This document shows positions 42,981 through 51,844 of a DNA stretch of 64,000 nucleotides, piece after piece; position 1 is the stretch's first letter, and each line of letters opens with the position of its first letter. The DNA lies in contig NZ_NFLU01000005.1 of NCBI RefSeq assembly GCF_002161085.1, forward strand, positions 62,001 to 126,000. The letters are read 5' to 3'. Both the position numbers and the translations under genes were made by a program. The stretch comes from Flavonifractor sp. An112 (GTDB lineage: Bacteria; Bacillota; Clostridia; Oscillospirales; Oscillospiraceae). Under the pieces are notes generated by a model, which worked only from the letters and a program-made list of their open reading frames with translations, had not been told where the DNA came from and made no database searches.

Positions 42981-44516
42981 TCACCACTTGGACAGGATGC
43001 GCCCATAAATGAGGTGCCGTTCATAGTCGAACTGCTTGATCGCCAGGATCACAGTGTCTCCAACGTGGAAGTCACTGTCCGAATGGCGGGTGGAATAGAG
43101 GCACAGGCACACCGTTTCATCGGGCAGCGTACAGAACACGCCGCCGCCGTATTTACCGGAAATGACGGCCTGTCTGCGGCTGCCGATGGGGTGGCGTTTG
43201 ATGGCGCCGAAGAAGGGGTTCGCCATGGTCTCCTTGACGGAGACCCACATCTGCCCGGACTGCCGGTTGTATTCTTTCAAAATGCAGTCCAGCTCCTGAC
43301 CAGGATGGTACCGCTCCCGGAGATCGGGGGTGGCCGTATAGGTCAAATCCTTCTGGCTCAGGCTCATGTCCCGGCCGCCGCACTCCACCAGGCACCGCTT
43401 GGGGCCCACAGACAGCACGCGGCAGGTGAGCTTTTCTCCAAGCTCGTGGCCGTTCCTTGCTGTATCGAAGAAATGCCGGCGCGCCAGCATGGCCATCCGG
43501 CGGGAGCCAATGGCTACGCCGCCCTCGCGGTCCACGTCCATAATGGTGTAGTCGATCTCAGCACCGGTCATATTGCGCAGCACATAGGGGGGGCGCTCCT
43601 GGCCGGGCATCCACACCTCCGTCTCCGGGACCAGCACCTTGACGCGATAGCTGATGATGACCGCGCACTGCATTCTGCGCCGCTCGATCTGGCCGGTCTC
43701 CCGGTTCCGGACCGTGAAGGAGTGGGTGTCAATGCCCATGATCCGCCCGGTCAGAAGGGACTTGGAACGGTAGGAGGCATAGATGGCATTCCATTCCTCC
43801 CGCTCTTCCTCCGTGAGGTCCCGGTCCAATTCATTCAGGTCCAAGGAGAGGAGCGCCGGTTTGTTTTTCAGCGGCCTGCTGGCAAACTGTTCCTTGGGGC
43901 CCGTTTCTGCAGCGGCCGTTCTCCGGACCCGCCGGGGCCTTGCTCCGCCGGCAGGCGGCGCCGCCGCAGGTGCAGACGCCGGTTCTTCCGCCGGCTCTTC
44001 CGCGTCCCCAGGGTCTGCGCCGTCCAAGGACGCTGCTTCCGGATCTTCCGGTTCGCCGGTTTCCTCCAGGACAAATGCTGCCGTCTCGGCGTCATGCTCC
44101 TCACCGCCGGGATCAGAAGCGTCCACCCCATCCGAAGCATCTTCGTCCAAGGCGGCCTCCACAGGGTCTCCATCCTCAGATTCGCCCTCACCGGGCGTCT
44201 CCTGGGGCGCCTCTGCGGGGCCCTCAGCCGCCTTTTTCCTGGATGTACGCTTACGCTTGGGTTTCTCTTCCGCGGGCTCCTGGGCCTCCTGAGCGGTCTC
44301 TCCGCTGTCCTCCATGGGAACATCGGGCTCCAGCTGCCCATCTCCCTGCTCGGCAAAGGAGGCGGCATCTTCCGCAGCACCGTCGTTTACCCCGTCACCG
44401 GCAAATTCACTTTCCCCGGCGGCGCCCTCCATGGGCACATCTTCAAGCAGCACAGCGCCGCTCTGCTCCCCGCCATCGTTGAGCTCTATCCGTTCTTCCT
44501 GTACGTCGTAATTCAT
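42981..44516 (-). CDS. S1 RNA-binding-domain protein of a conjugative element
   Basis: 511 residues, start at 44516 behind GGAAGGAG. The first 240 residues are Glu/Asp/Pro/Ala-rich and probably unstructured, with a basic patch KPKRKRTSRKKA and later RPRRVRRTAA. The C-terminal half has OB-fold S1-like repeats (LTCRVLSVGPKRCLVECGGRDMSLSQKDL, HPIGSRRQAVISGKYGGGVFCTL). Such proteins are standard cargo downstream of RepA in Tn1549-like elements. A role in translation or RNA binding on the element is supposed but not shown. Confidence 0.8.
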   Translation of the reverse strand: MNYDVQEERIELNDGGEQSGAVLLEDVPMEGAAGESEFAGDGVNDGAAEDAASFAEQGDGQLEPDVPMEDSGETAQEAQEPAEEKPKRKRTSRKKAAEGPAEAPQETPGEGESEDGDPVEAALDEDASDGVDASDPGGEEHDAETAAFVLEETGEPEDPEAASLDGADPGDAEEPAEEPASAPAAAPPAGGARPRRVRRTAAAETGPKEQFASRPLKNKPALLSLDLNELDRDLTEEEREEWNAIYASYRSKSLLTGRIMGIDTHSFTVRNRETGQIERRRMQCAVIISYRVKVLVPETEVWMPGQERPPYVLRNMTGAEIDYTIMDVDREGGVAIGSRRMAMLARRHFFDTARNGHELGEKLTCRVLSVGPKRCLVECGGRDMSLSQKDLTYTATPDLRERYHPGQELDCILKEYNRQSGQMWVSVKETMANPFFGAIKRHPIGSRRQAVISGKYGGGVFCTLPDETVCLCLYSTRHSDSDFHVGDTVILAIKQFDYERHLIYGRILSKW

Positions 44517-44563
44517 AGTCTGACTCCTTCCTGTATGGTTTGAGATTGGTCCGCCATTGCGCG

Positions 44564-45112
44564 TCATTGCCGGGCATCACCTCCCTTAAAGAACCGCAGC
44601 CTGCCTTCCTGCCGGATGACAAAGTAGTGCCGTTGGCGCAGGTGGAGAAGCTGATGCTGCTCCAGACTGGTGAGAAACAGGAGCACGGTCACATCCTGGG
44701 GCTGCTGGGCCAGGAGTATGCCGGTGATCGACTCGCGCCCGGGTTCCACCGGCAGCACGCCGAAGGCGTCGATCCGCCCGCCCTCCCGCTCCAACAGAAA
44801 ACATAGCTTATAGGGCGGCATCCGGCTGGTCAGCTGAATCGGCGGTCCAGACGCCAGCGAGAGGAGAACGTCAAGGGCGCACAGCATTGCATGGTCCGCC
44901 CCCTTTCCCCTGAGCTCCGCTAGACAGATCAGCCCGTCGTCCATGGGGATCAGCTCACCGGCGTAGCGGAGGTGGCGCAGGATGGCTTCGCAGTGGGACT
45001 GCACTTTGGCGGGATCATAAAGCCGCATAAGGGGAAGCACCTGATCCTGCCGCATCCATCCCGTTTCCCGCAGCACGCCGAGAAGAAACTGCTGGTCTTT
45101 CGTCAAAAGCAT
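44564..45112 (-). CDS. DUF5697-like element protein
   Basis: 182 residues. MLLTKDQQFLLGVLRETGW, then LRHLRYAGELIPMDDGLICL, looks like a winged-helix start followed by a second alpha/beta domain with LLFLTSLEQHQLLHLRQRHYFVIR. It matches the conserved small gene regularly found between RepA-like and S1 genes in Firmicute integrative elements. It lies 15 bases after the RepA stop. Function is unknown. Confidence 0.7.
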   Translation of the reverse strand: MLLTKDQQFLLGVLRETGWMRQDQVLPLMRLYDPAKVQSHCEAILRHLRYAGELIPMDDGLICLAELRGKGADHAMLCALDVLLSLASGPPIQLTSRMPPYKLCFLLEREGGRIDAFGVLPVEPGRESITGILLAQQPQDVTVLLFLTSLEQHQLLHLRQRHYFVIRQEGRLRFFKGGDARQ

Positions 45113-45127
45113 CTGCCCCGCCCCCTC

Positions 45128-46276
45128 TCACGCTCCGTCGCCGGAATACCCGCCGAGGCTGTTGAGATAGGGGTCAAGCAGAAGATCGCTTTGTGCCTCA
45201 CAGATCGCATTAAAAATGACCGCCATGGTATAGGCGGTCGAGTTCTTGATGGACCTCTGATTTTGATGCAGTTTTCGCTCCACAGTCTGGAGGGTGGTGC
45301 TGTCCAGATCCCACAGCCGGGAGCGTACGTTGGCCTGGGGCAATACGGCCCGCCCAATGCGGTATTCTTTCGTGTAGAACAGCCGCTCAATCGCGTTTTC
45401 AAACACCTTTGCCGTTTCCGCGTCGAACAGCCATAGCGAACAGTTCTCCAGGATCTGCTCCAACTGCTCCTGTTCGGAAAGATTTCTCCACCACTGTCCA
45501 AGTCTGTCCGTCCCCTCCGGATAGCCCCCCGGTGGGATAGATAGACTGACTTCAGTATGAATCCGCTCAGTATGACTTGAATCAATATAATTGGGGTCCC
45601 GCTGGTCGATCTCTGCAAGTTCTGTTTGCGCACCTCTTGAAGTTTCATCCCCGGCCCTCATGAAGTCCCTGTTTGGAACTTCTGAAGCAGACATAGGTGC
45701 GCCCGGTGCCTGCTGGTTGGGATCAAGAAGTTCTGAGCCGGCACTTCTGGCCAGTGCTTGTTCCTCCTGTGATCCTGCTGCAGGTGTCCCTTCCGCAGGC
45801 CCCTCAGGGGATTCGCCCGGGGCATTCATGGAACCCGGCTGTTCTCCGCCGGCTGCCTCGTGCTCCCGCGGAACAAACGGCGCGCTGCCGTCCACCACTT
45901 CCTCATGCTTGACCAAAGCCAGGTAGATTTGATTGGCGTCACCGCGCCCGCAGCGGCGCTCCCAGATCAGCCCGGAGGCCGACAGCTCTTTCATGGCCTC
46001 GATGATTTTGTGATAGCTCACCTGCATCTCTGCAGCTAGGGAGCGTCTGGTATAGACGATGAACACCTCGCCGTCATCGTTGATCCAGCCGTTGAGCCTG
46101 GAGAGCTGAAAGCGGTTGAGCAAAAAGGTGTAGGCCACCTTTGCCACCAAAGAGAGCTCCATGTATCTGGAGTCCGTGAACAGCCACCGGGGCATCTGGA
46201 GATGGTAGATATTTTGAATGTCGCCCTGCTTCATCAGCGGGAAAGACGGCTTTTTTGTCATGGGTGCTGCCTTCAT
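45128..46276 (-). CDS. Replication initiator protein A family (RepA_N)
   Basis: 382 residues. AAGGAG precedes the ATG. FYHLQMPRWLF-type opening (IYHLQMPRWLFTDSRYMELS) with VAKVAYTFLLNRFQLSRLNGWINDDGEVFIVYTR and MQVSYHKIIEAMKEL is the RepA_N winged-helix domain. An acidic, Pro/Gly-rich linker of about 100 residues precedes a C-terminal domain (LEQILENCSLWLFDAETAKVFENAIERLFYT, AVIFNAICEA) of the DUF6017 type. It starts replication of the circular form of plasmids and integrative elements. It lies about 90 bases after the VirD4 remnant. Confidence 0.87.
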   Translation of the reverse strand: MKAAPMTKKPSFPLMKQGDIQNIYHLQMPRWLFTDSRYMELSLVAKVAYTFLLNRFQLSRLNGWINDDGEVFIVYTRRSLAAEMQVSYHKIIEAMKELSASGLIWERRCGRGDANQIYLALVKHEEVVDGSAPFVPREHEAAGGEQPGSMNAPGESPEGPAEGTPAAGSQEEQALARSAGSELLDPNQQAPGAPMSASEVPNRDFMRAGDETSRGAQTELAEIDQRDPNYIDSSHTERIHTEVSLSIPPGGYPEGTDRLGQWWRNLSEQEQLEQILENCSLWLFDAETAKVFENAIERLFYTKEYRIGRAVLPQANVRSRLWDLDSTTLQTVERKLHQNQRSIKNSTAYTMAVIFNAICEAQSDLLLDPYLNSLGGYSGDGA

Positions 46277-46366
46277 GGTGATTCACTCCTTTTCCTATCA
46301 TTCAAATTTGGGAATTGCCGTCCTGCCAGGCAAAAGGGAAAGGAGGAAGAAATCTTCCTCCTCCGC

Positions 46367-47400
46367 CTATGGCCCGCCCACCTCGTCCGGCAGCATTTCA
46401 ATCAAATCAAAGGCTCCGTAGGGAGAATCCACATCCGGCTGATCCTCGCCGCCAGCGTCCGGCTCCGGGGCCCGCTCGCACTCTTGGCCGGTGCTCTTCC
46501 CAGCATCCGATGCGGGTTGGTGAGCCGCTTCTGGCTCGGAAACTGTCGGGACCGGATCGCCTGCAGACGGAACCGGCTGTTCTGCGGATTGTGCCGCAGC
46601 CTGCTCGGGCTCTGCTTTTGTAGTCTCTTCCAGGCGGCGCCATTCGGGAACATAATCGGAGATCCGAACATCATGCAGCTTGGAAAAGCTGGGATGCTCT
46701 TCCGGTGTGATCTTATAGAGCTTCAACGGCTTCTGGCCGCGCAGCAAAACGATGCTCTCCCGGTTATCCATCCGCAGGATCTCGTCCGGGAGCATAAGGG
46801 CGCGCTGGGTATTGCTCTTGGTCTGGCTGTATGGCCGGGTGGAATTATAGACTGGGGAGAAAAGCGGCTGGAGGGGCATCTGATTGTTTTCCACCTTGAT
46901 GGTGACCATGCCGCACTTTTTGGAGATATAGGTCGCCGTATCCACATCATTGCATCCAAGGCAGATCTGAATATCCGTGCAACCAATGAGCTCCTCCCAC
47001 TCGGTTTTGGGGTACCGGTCCTGCAGCTGAGGGATGGATTGAACCACGAGTTGGCAGAAGATCCCGGAGCCGCGGCAGAAATTCAAAACCTTTTTGAAAT
47101 CGGGCAGCTTTCCAATATTACAGAATTCCTCCAAGCAGACATTGACCTTGATGGGAAGCCGCCCATGCTCTCCGTGTCGGCGCCCATAGTCGATAAGCCG
47201 AGAAAAAAGTTGGGAGAAGAACAGCGAGCTTAAAAACTCCAGCGAAGAATCCTGAGCAGAGATACAGCAGAAAAACGCACAGGGTCTCCTGCCGGGTAAA
47301 GTCAGGTCGATCTCGTTGTAGGAAGTAATCTTGTCTACCAGCGGGTTTTGAAACACCGAGAGACGGTTGCCCAAGCCAATGGCGATGTTAGCCCTGATAT
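46367..47400 (-). pseudogene. VirD4/TraG-type coupling protein, C-terminal part only
   Basis: From about 47400 the frame reads IAIGLGNRLSVFQNPLVDKI, then IDLTLPGRRPCAFFCCISAQDS and LPIKVNVCLEEFCNIGKLPDF (Walker B region), then the AAA-type core through YISKKCGMVTIKV, and an acidic tail. This is the second half of a VirD4 coupling ATPase. The N-terminal membrane helices and Walker A are absent because the DNA before 47400 is the thioester-protein gene in another frame. Conjugation through this element is therefore impossible without help. Confidence 0.82.
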
Positions 47401-47789
47401 TTGTTCTCCAGTCCCAGCTCCTGCAGACTGCGGGTCGGATAACCGTTAGCGACGATGCCGACCACTTTGGGGTCGCTGGCCTTTTCATCCGCCAGATACT
47501 CGATGCTCTCCCCCTCCGGAACGGATTGGGGAACGCCATAGATATTGGGATTGACACAATATGCCGGTATCTCGCGGATTGAGCCGCTTCCATTGTCATA
47601 GTTGTAATAGGTATAAATCAGTTCCCGAACTCGGCCATTGATGGACAGGTAGGACATCTTATAGCCGCCATTGTAAATCTGGACCTCTCCCAGCGCCTCC
47701 TCAGGCGTTTCTGCAGCAAAAGCGGCAGTCGGGAGAAGTCCCATGACCACCAGAAGGGTCAAGAGTATCGAAATCAATCGTTTTTTCAT
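47388..47789 (-). pseudogene. Thioester-domain (TQXA-type) surface protein, truncated after 133 residues
   Basis: GGAGG precedes MKKRLISILLTLLVVMGLL and a signal peptide ending AAFAAETPEEALG. IREIPAYCVNPNIYGVPQSV holds the Cys that makes the internal thioester in cell-wall adhesins. The domain breaks off at LQELGLENKYQG-stop, where VirD4 sequence begins. The partner Gln, the Cna-B repeats and the sortase signal that should follow are missing. A secreted stub could still be made. Confidence 0.75.
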
Positions 47790-47891
47790 GAGCAACCTCC
47801 ATAAAAGTAGGGAGGATGCCCCTGACCGCAGTTGCATCCCCCCTTTGAATGGGTCTGATTAAATTGTGGTGAAGATGCAAACTGGGTAAAA

Positions 47892-47929
47892 AGAAAGACA
47901 GCACACCTTACTTGGCCTGCTGTCTTTCT
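47892..47929 (-). terminator. Terminator between SLH and thioester genes
   Basis: The arms AGAAAGACAGCA / TGCTGTCTTTCT enclose a 14-base loop, with a T-run on the minus strand. It begins 12 bases after the SLH-gene stop. Confidence 0.75.
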
Positions 47930-47940
47930 CTGCTCAAAAG

Positions 47941-49101
47941 TTAGATTACATGGATCTGATATTCTGTATGCAGGAATTTTCCGTCTTTATAAACGTCCCA
48001 TGCCTGCATGGAGTAGGTTCCAGGCGGAAGAGAATTAAAGAGGTTTACGATTTCGCTTGCTCGCCAAGGCCAAAACATTTGATAAGACAAGTCGTCAGGA
48101 ATGCTGAGATTGATGTGAACAAGCTGGTTTCCTTTCGACGAAAGCTTTGGTGCGCCATTTTCCCATGTCTCCGGGTTAGCGCCTATGGCATTATAAAGGG
48201 TATATTGCATTCGCCTGGTCTCGTAGAGATTGCGGACCCGGAGATGATCGCCAGTCTCATTTTGCCAGTGTCGCACTTCCATTTCCGGGAGCTCCGGCTG
48301 TTCCAAAAGGCTCCAGTCACAGGTGGGCTCCGGCAAAGCACCGATTGGTCCGGATGCGAACATGCTCTTATCCCAACGGCTCACATCTGTGATGGTATAA
48401 TTGGTCCCGTCATCACAGCGGATCACATCTCCGACCTGGGGAACATACTGAGAACCGTCAGCGGGCGGATTGATCGAACCATCCGGATTTTTACTGATAC
48501 CCGTGGTAGACGGAGTCTCCGACTCCTCTGTGTCCGTCGGACCTGTATTCCCCAAAGCCCGGTAGATCATGACTGCCAGATCGCCTCGCGTAACTTCTGC
48601 TTTGAGCGCAGCTTCGGATGTAATCAGCCCCTGCTCCAGGGCAGTTTGGCAAGCGGTGGAATAATCCCATTCAACCTCCGGCAAGGCCATATACCTTAGA
48701 ACAACTGTAGTGGCAGCCGCAGGGGTCACACCATCATAGGCGCCGAAGGCTCCAGTATCATAACCGACCATAAGGCCGTTAAAATAGCAGTAGCCTACAT
48801 AGAGACGGGCCCAATCTGGGACATCCCGGAATTTGCACTGATCGGAATAAAATACTTGTTCGGCCTGAACATGCTCTGGATTTCCATTCAAGCGAGTTAG
48901 AATCGTGGCCAGTTCTATCCGGGTAAGCCCTTTATCCAGATTCATGTTTCCAGCCTGATCGCCCACCATGATTCCTTGCTTTTTAAGATGGCTGGCCGCG
49001 GTCTCTTGTTCAGAGGAAACGGCAGCCGCAGCTACTTCTGCGGAAAAAACAAGCAGTAGACACAGGCTGAGAAGGAATGGCAAAAAGCGTTTCCAGTACA
49101 T
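47941..49101 (-). CDS. S-layer-homology (SLH) surface protein
   Basis: 386 residues; the start at 49101 follows AAAGGGGG. A signal peptide (FLPFLLSLCLLLVFSAEVAAA) is followed by three SLH-like repeats (LDKGLTRIELATILTRLNG; FRDVPDWARLYVGYCYFNGLMVG; VTRGDLAVMIYRALG). A Ser/Thr linker and a beta-rich C-terminal domain follow. SLH domains bind pyruvylated wall polymers. It belongs to the surface module of the element, beside a sortase and the thioester-protein stub. Confidence 0.83.
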   Translation of the reverse strand: MYWKRFLPFLLSLCLLLVFSAEVAAAAVSSEQETAASHLKKQGIMVGDQAGNMNLDKGLTRIELATILTRLNGNPEHVQAEQVFYSDQCKFRDVPDWARLYVGYCYFNGLMVGYDTGAFGAYDGVTPAAATTVVLRYMALPEVEWDYSTACQTALEQGLITSEAALKAEVTRGDLAVMIYRALGNTGPTDTEESETPSTTGISKNPDGSINPPADGSQYVPQVGDVIRCDDGTNYTITDVSRWDKSMFASGPIGALPEPTCDWSLLEQPELPEMEVRHWQNETGDHLRVRNLYETRRMQYTLYNAIGANPETWENGAPKLSSKGNQLVHINLSIPDDLSYQMFWPWRASEIVNLFNSLPPGTYSMQAWDVYKDGKFLHTEYQIHVI

Positions 49102-49105
49102 TGAT

Positions 49106-49315
49106 TTAAGCCCCCTTTCGATACAGCGTTGTTTGAGCACTCACCTTTAACTGCCGGCAATCCTGATCGTACTCACATTTCTGGAATGTATTGAGTCCCC
49201 ATAATTCAAGTTGTTCTGCGATCTCATTGGGGACGTCAAATGTCATATCCAAGCAAATGCGAAGAGTAGAGTCATCCGGTTTCCGGCCCCTTTCGCTTGG
49301 AAACTTCCATGTCAT
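49106..49315 (-). CDS. Small element protein of unknown function
   Basis: 69 residues, start at 49315 behind AAAGGGGG (the same style of ribosome site as the SLH gene). MTWKFPSERGRKPDDSTLRI, then LDMTFDVPNEIAEQLELWGL. No signal peptide or membrane helix. It ends four bases before the SLH start, so it is coupled to it. Bases 49316-49501 upstream hold no other gene I can support. Confidence 0.6.
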   Translation of the reverse strand: MTWKFPSERGRKPDDSTLRICLDMTFDVPNEIAEQLELWGLNTFQKCEYDQDCRQLKVSAQTTLYRKGA

Positions 49316-49501
49316 AACGGTGCCCCCTTTCCACCTGAAATGTTTCCTCAAGCCCAAAATAATGCGAAAAAGGAGCCGTGTCAAAGGTTTTTTTGAAACG
49401 CCTTTGCCGATAAATCAAAAGTCACTTATTATATTCCTGTTATTGCCGTTTTTTGCTTTTCGAGGGACGAATTGAGGCCATAAAAGTTTATTTTGAATTT
49501 T

Positions 49502-50254
49502 TTATGAACTGACCTCGACCGCCTGGACACAAACCCGTTTAGTAGGCTGGTCTGCCAGACAGGTGATAATGGTAATGCGGTTATCCGATGTGGCATTCAG
49601 ATAGCTCCAATCCGTCCTGTCGATGATCTTGACAGCGCTTACCGCATAGGTACGCGTTCCCAGACTGGTCTCATAGCGAATGGTATCGCCGACATCCAGG
49701 TTCTTGATTGAGCCGATGTTGTGACTCGATCCTCTGTTGTGACCACATAAGCCAATGTTTCCACCCCATGCACTGGTGCTGGGGAAGTGGCCCACACCAT
49801 TTCGCATGGCGGCCGAGTCTGTACTCTCATAGGCCTTATAGCGAATCCCAAGGCTAGGGATAACCAGGGTACCGATACTGCCATCGGAACGCTTTACTTC
49901 ACTGGCGGAAGTAAATTGCGTTGTCGGAAGTGTGGAAACATCTCCCCATTGGATGGGGTAACCGTCCGAACTGCTGTCCGGATAGATGCTTCCGTTGCCC
50001 GCGTTGATCCCATATTCCACAGTAGAGCCACCGCCCACCGTGGAGACCGGGGCGCCGTCAGCCAAGGGGTCAAGGAAGTCCACAGCGTTGATGCCGCCGT
50101 AATTGTACTGCGCACCGTAAACCTCCTCGTAGGAAGTGCTCCCATAATAATCCTTAGGCGACGGCGTTTCAAAATTGTAGTCCGCAGCAAAAGCAGGGGT
50201 GGTCATGAGCATCAAGCCCGCCAAGGAGAGCAATAGCCCTCTGCATCGTTTCAT
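49502..50254 (-). CDS. Class D-type sortase
   Basis: 250 residues. A signal peptide (LLLSLAGLMLMTTPAFAA) precedes a linker of about 90 residues and the sortase barrel: GTLVIPSLGIRYKAYESTD, the catalytic His in IGLCGHNRGS, Cys in ITIITCLADQPTKR and the Arg two residues past the loop. It lacks a C-terminal membrane helix. Sortases join LPxTG-type proteins to the wall; the natural client was probably the thioester adhesin that is now truncated. Confidence 0.85.
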   Translation of the reverse strand: MKRCRGLLLSLAGLMLMTTPAFAADYNFETPSPKDYYGSTSYEEVYGAQYNYGGINAVDFLDPLADGAPVSTVGGGSTVEYGINAGNGSIYPDSSSDGYPIQWGDVSTLPTTQFTSASEVKRSDGSIGTLVIPSLGIRYKAYESTDSAAMRNGVGHFPSTSAWGGNIGLCGHNRGSSHNIGSIKNLDVGDTIRYETSLGTRTYAVSAVKIIDRTDWSYLNATSDNRITIITCLADQPTKRVCVQAVEVSS

Positions 50255-51354
50255 AATTCATCATCCTCCTTTTCGTCTTCATTGATTGCAAACCAGTAGT
50301 TGTCATCCCCCTCGAAAGGTTCCACCAGGTGTGTACGACTCCCGCCATACATCTGGATGGTGATGATCCTGCCGGCAAGTTTGTGTGCCAGCTTGTTGGG
50401 CAACTCCACGCTTGCATCGCCCGCCGGGTACTCCCGCAGTTTAGTGAGATCCAATTTGGGGGTGCGGGTGGAAACCCGTTGCTTGCCCAGTTTTTTGTAG
50501 GCTACACCTCTTGCGTTCATGGCATAGATTACTGCATTGGGTCGGAAGCGCACTGCATACACGATGCCGCCTAATACCAGGAGCAGGAGAATCGCGCCAG
50601 GCACAGCCAGCCAGAGCGGCTGGAAAGTAACCGGCGTTTCAACAGGGGTGCCCAAGTAGGTGACCGTGTAAGCAATCGACTGAATGCCTTCAGCTATGAC
50701 TTCTCCGGTATAACTGGCGGTAGTCACATAGCCGGTAGCCACGCTCCGGCTCCCAGTTGCCGTATAGGTTGCCGTGGCCGTGTACGAGGTGGGGACGAGA
50801 GTGTCATCAGCCAGACCCGTGCCTGTTACGGTCCAGGAAATATCACTCAGCGTCAAGGTACTGCCGTTTTTCACGGTCGTTGTGGGGACGCAGGAAGGAT
50901 CGTTCCGGGACAGTCCCGGAAATTGCTTCGTATCAGTGATGGTATAGTATTTCGTGGTGTAGCCTGCGGCCTCAGTCTGAATGGTGGTATGATCCAGAGT
51001 TAACGTACCAGAATAGCCGTCTTTGTTGTATTCCATGGTAGGGGCCAGCTGCTCAAGTATTTTTGCCAGATCATCCGTATTGGTTTCCAATGTGACAACT
51101 TCCGTTTGTGCCTTGGAATCCTTAAATGCCTGCTCTTCCTTGACGGTTTCAAGGTGATGGTAGGTGTAGCCCTCCAGCTCAAAGGGTTCCTCGATCAATT
51201 CGCTGGGGTCGGCATCAGGGGGAAGGGTGTAGGTCTTGATGATCAGCTGCCTGCCGTCCCGGTTTTCCGATACCACATCTTCCGGGACATAGGCCGCAGA
51301 GGCCGTGACAGTCAGCATACACAGGAGCATCAATAATACAGCCGTTCTCTTCAT
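50251..51354 (-). CDS. Secreted, membrane-anchored element protein
   Basis: 367 residues starting MKRTAVLLMLLCMLTVTASAAY. I choose this start for its signal peptide; the frame is open for 35 codons upstream. The outer part is beta-rich with Thr/Ser runs (SYTATATYTATGSRSVATGYV). A membrane helix near residue 255 (PLWLAVPGAILLLLVLGGIVYAV) leads to an inner domain of about 90 residues. It overlaps the sortase gene by four bases and the upstream mini-gene by four. It is common in these elements; the function is unknown. Confidence 0.75.
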   Translation of the reverse strand: MKRTAVLLMLLCMLTVTASAAYVPEDVVSENRDGRQLIIKTYTLPPDADPSELIEEPFELEGYTYHHLETVKEEQAFKDSKAQTEVVTLETNTDDLAKILEQLAPTMEYNKDGYSGTLTLDHTTIQTEAAGYTTKYYTITDTKQFPGLSRNDPSCVPTTTVKNGSTLTLSDISWTVTGTGLADDTLVPTSYTATATYTATGSRSVATGYVTTASYTGEVIAEGIQSIAYTVTYLGTPVETPVTFQPLWLAVPGAILLLLVLGGIVYAVRFRPNAVIYAMNARGVAYKKLGKQRVSTRTPKLDLTKLREYPAGDASVELPNKLAHKLAGRIITIQMYGGSRTHLVEPFEGDDNYWFAINEDEKEDDEL

Positions 51355-51443
51355 ACCTTCGCCCACCAGCCTTTCCAGAGCGCCAGGAACAGCGTGGGAA
51401 GCCCAATGATGAGCCCCGCCCAGATCAATTTGTGTTTCGTCAT
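51351..51443 (-). CDS. 30-residue single-helix membrane peptide
   Basis: MTKHKLIWAGLIIGLPTLFL, then ALWKGWWAKV and stop. GGAGG lies nine bases before the ATG. Both ends overlap neighbours by four bases (ATGA at each junction), so it is a real link in the operon, not a chance frame. It is one membrane helix with Lys and Trp at the ends. The function is unknown. Confidence 0.7.
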   Translation of the reverse strand: MTKHKLIWAGLIIGLPTLFLALWKGWWAKV

Positions 51444-51844
51444 ACTGTGATACCTCCATTGAGAAAAAATTTTATGGATAGCTCCTGAATGGAGCATGAC
51501 CCATCCTTGATGTACGCCAGGTAGTCCAGAGAGCGTTCCAGCGCCTGCATGGTGTTTCTCTTATGGCGCTTGATGAACGGAGCTAGAAAGAGAATGTCGC
51601 CGCTGTCGGTGAGTGTGAAGATGATCCGAACCAAGTTCTTGCTTTTGGCTCGCAGCTCATAGAGAGCCTGGTATCGTTCGATGGAAAAATGCTTCACATA
51701 GGGTTCCCGCATCACTGCTGCGGGCGATTGCAAAAGCATGGCAAAAAGCGACATGAGCTTTTGTCGCTGCTTTTCATCCAGAGTATCGAAGAACTCCAGG
51801 AAGGGCGTAGCGCCCTCAACCGGTACAACAATCTGCAACTTCAT
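51440..51844 (-). CDS. RelE/HigB-like (phage Gp49-type) protein
   Basis: 134 residues from the ATG at 51844 behind GGAAGGAG. EPYVKHFSIERYQALYELRAKSKNLVRIIFTLTDSGDILFLAPFIKRHKRNT matches the fold of Gp49/HigB toxins: a strand with LYELR, a strand with RIIF and a Lys/Arg-rich helix. No antitoxin with a clear HTH lies next to it, since its neighbours are a membrane peptide and a 147-residue protein. Toxicity is uncertain. Confidence 0.7.
   Translation of the reverse strand: MKLQIVVPVEGATPFLEFFDTLDEKQRQKLMSLFAMLLQSPAAVMREPYVKHFSIERYQALYELRAKSKNLVRIIFTLTDSGDILFLAPFIKRHKRNTMQALERSLDYLAYIKDGSCSIQELSIKFFLNGGITV

Noticed and set aside
43014-44543. 509-codon plus-strand frame opposite the S1 protein
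   Set aside because: It is antisense to a well-supported gene with a family match and proper start; composition is that of a shadow frame.
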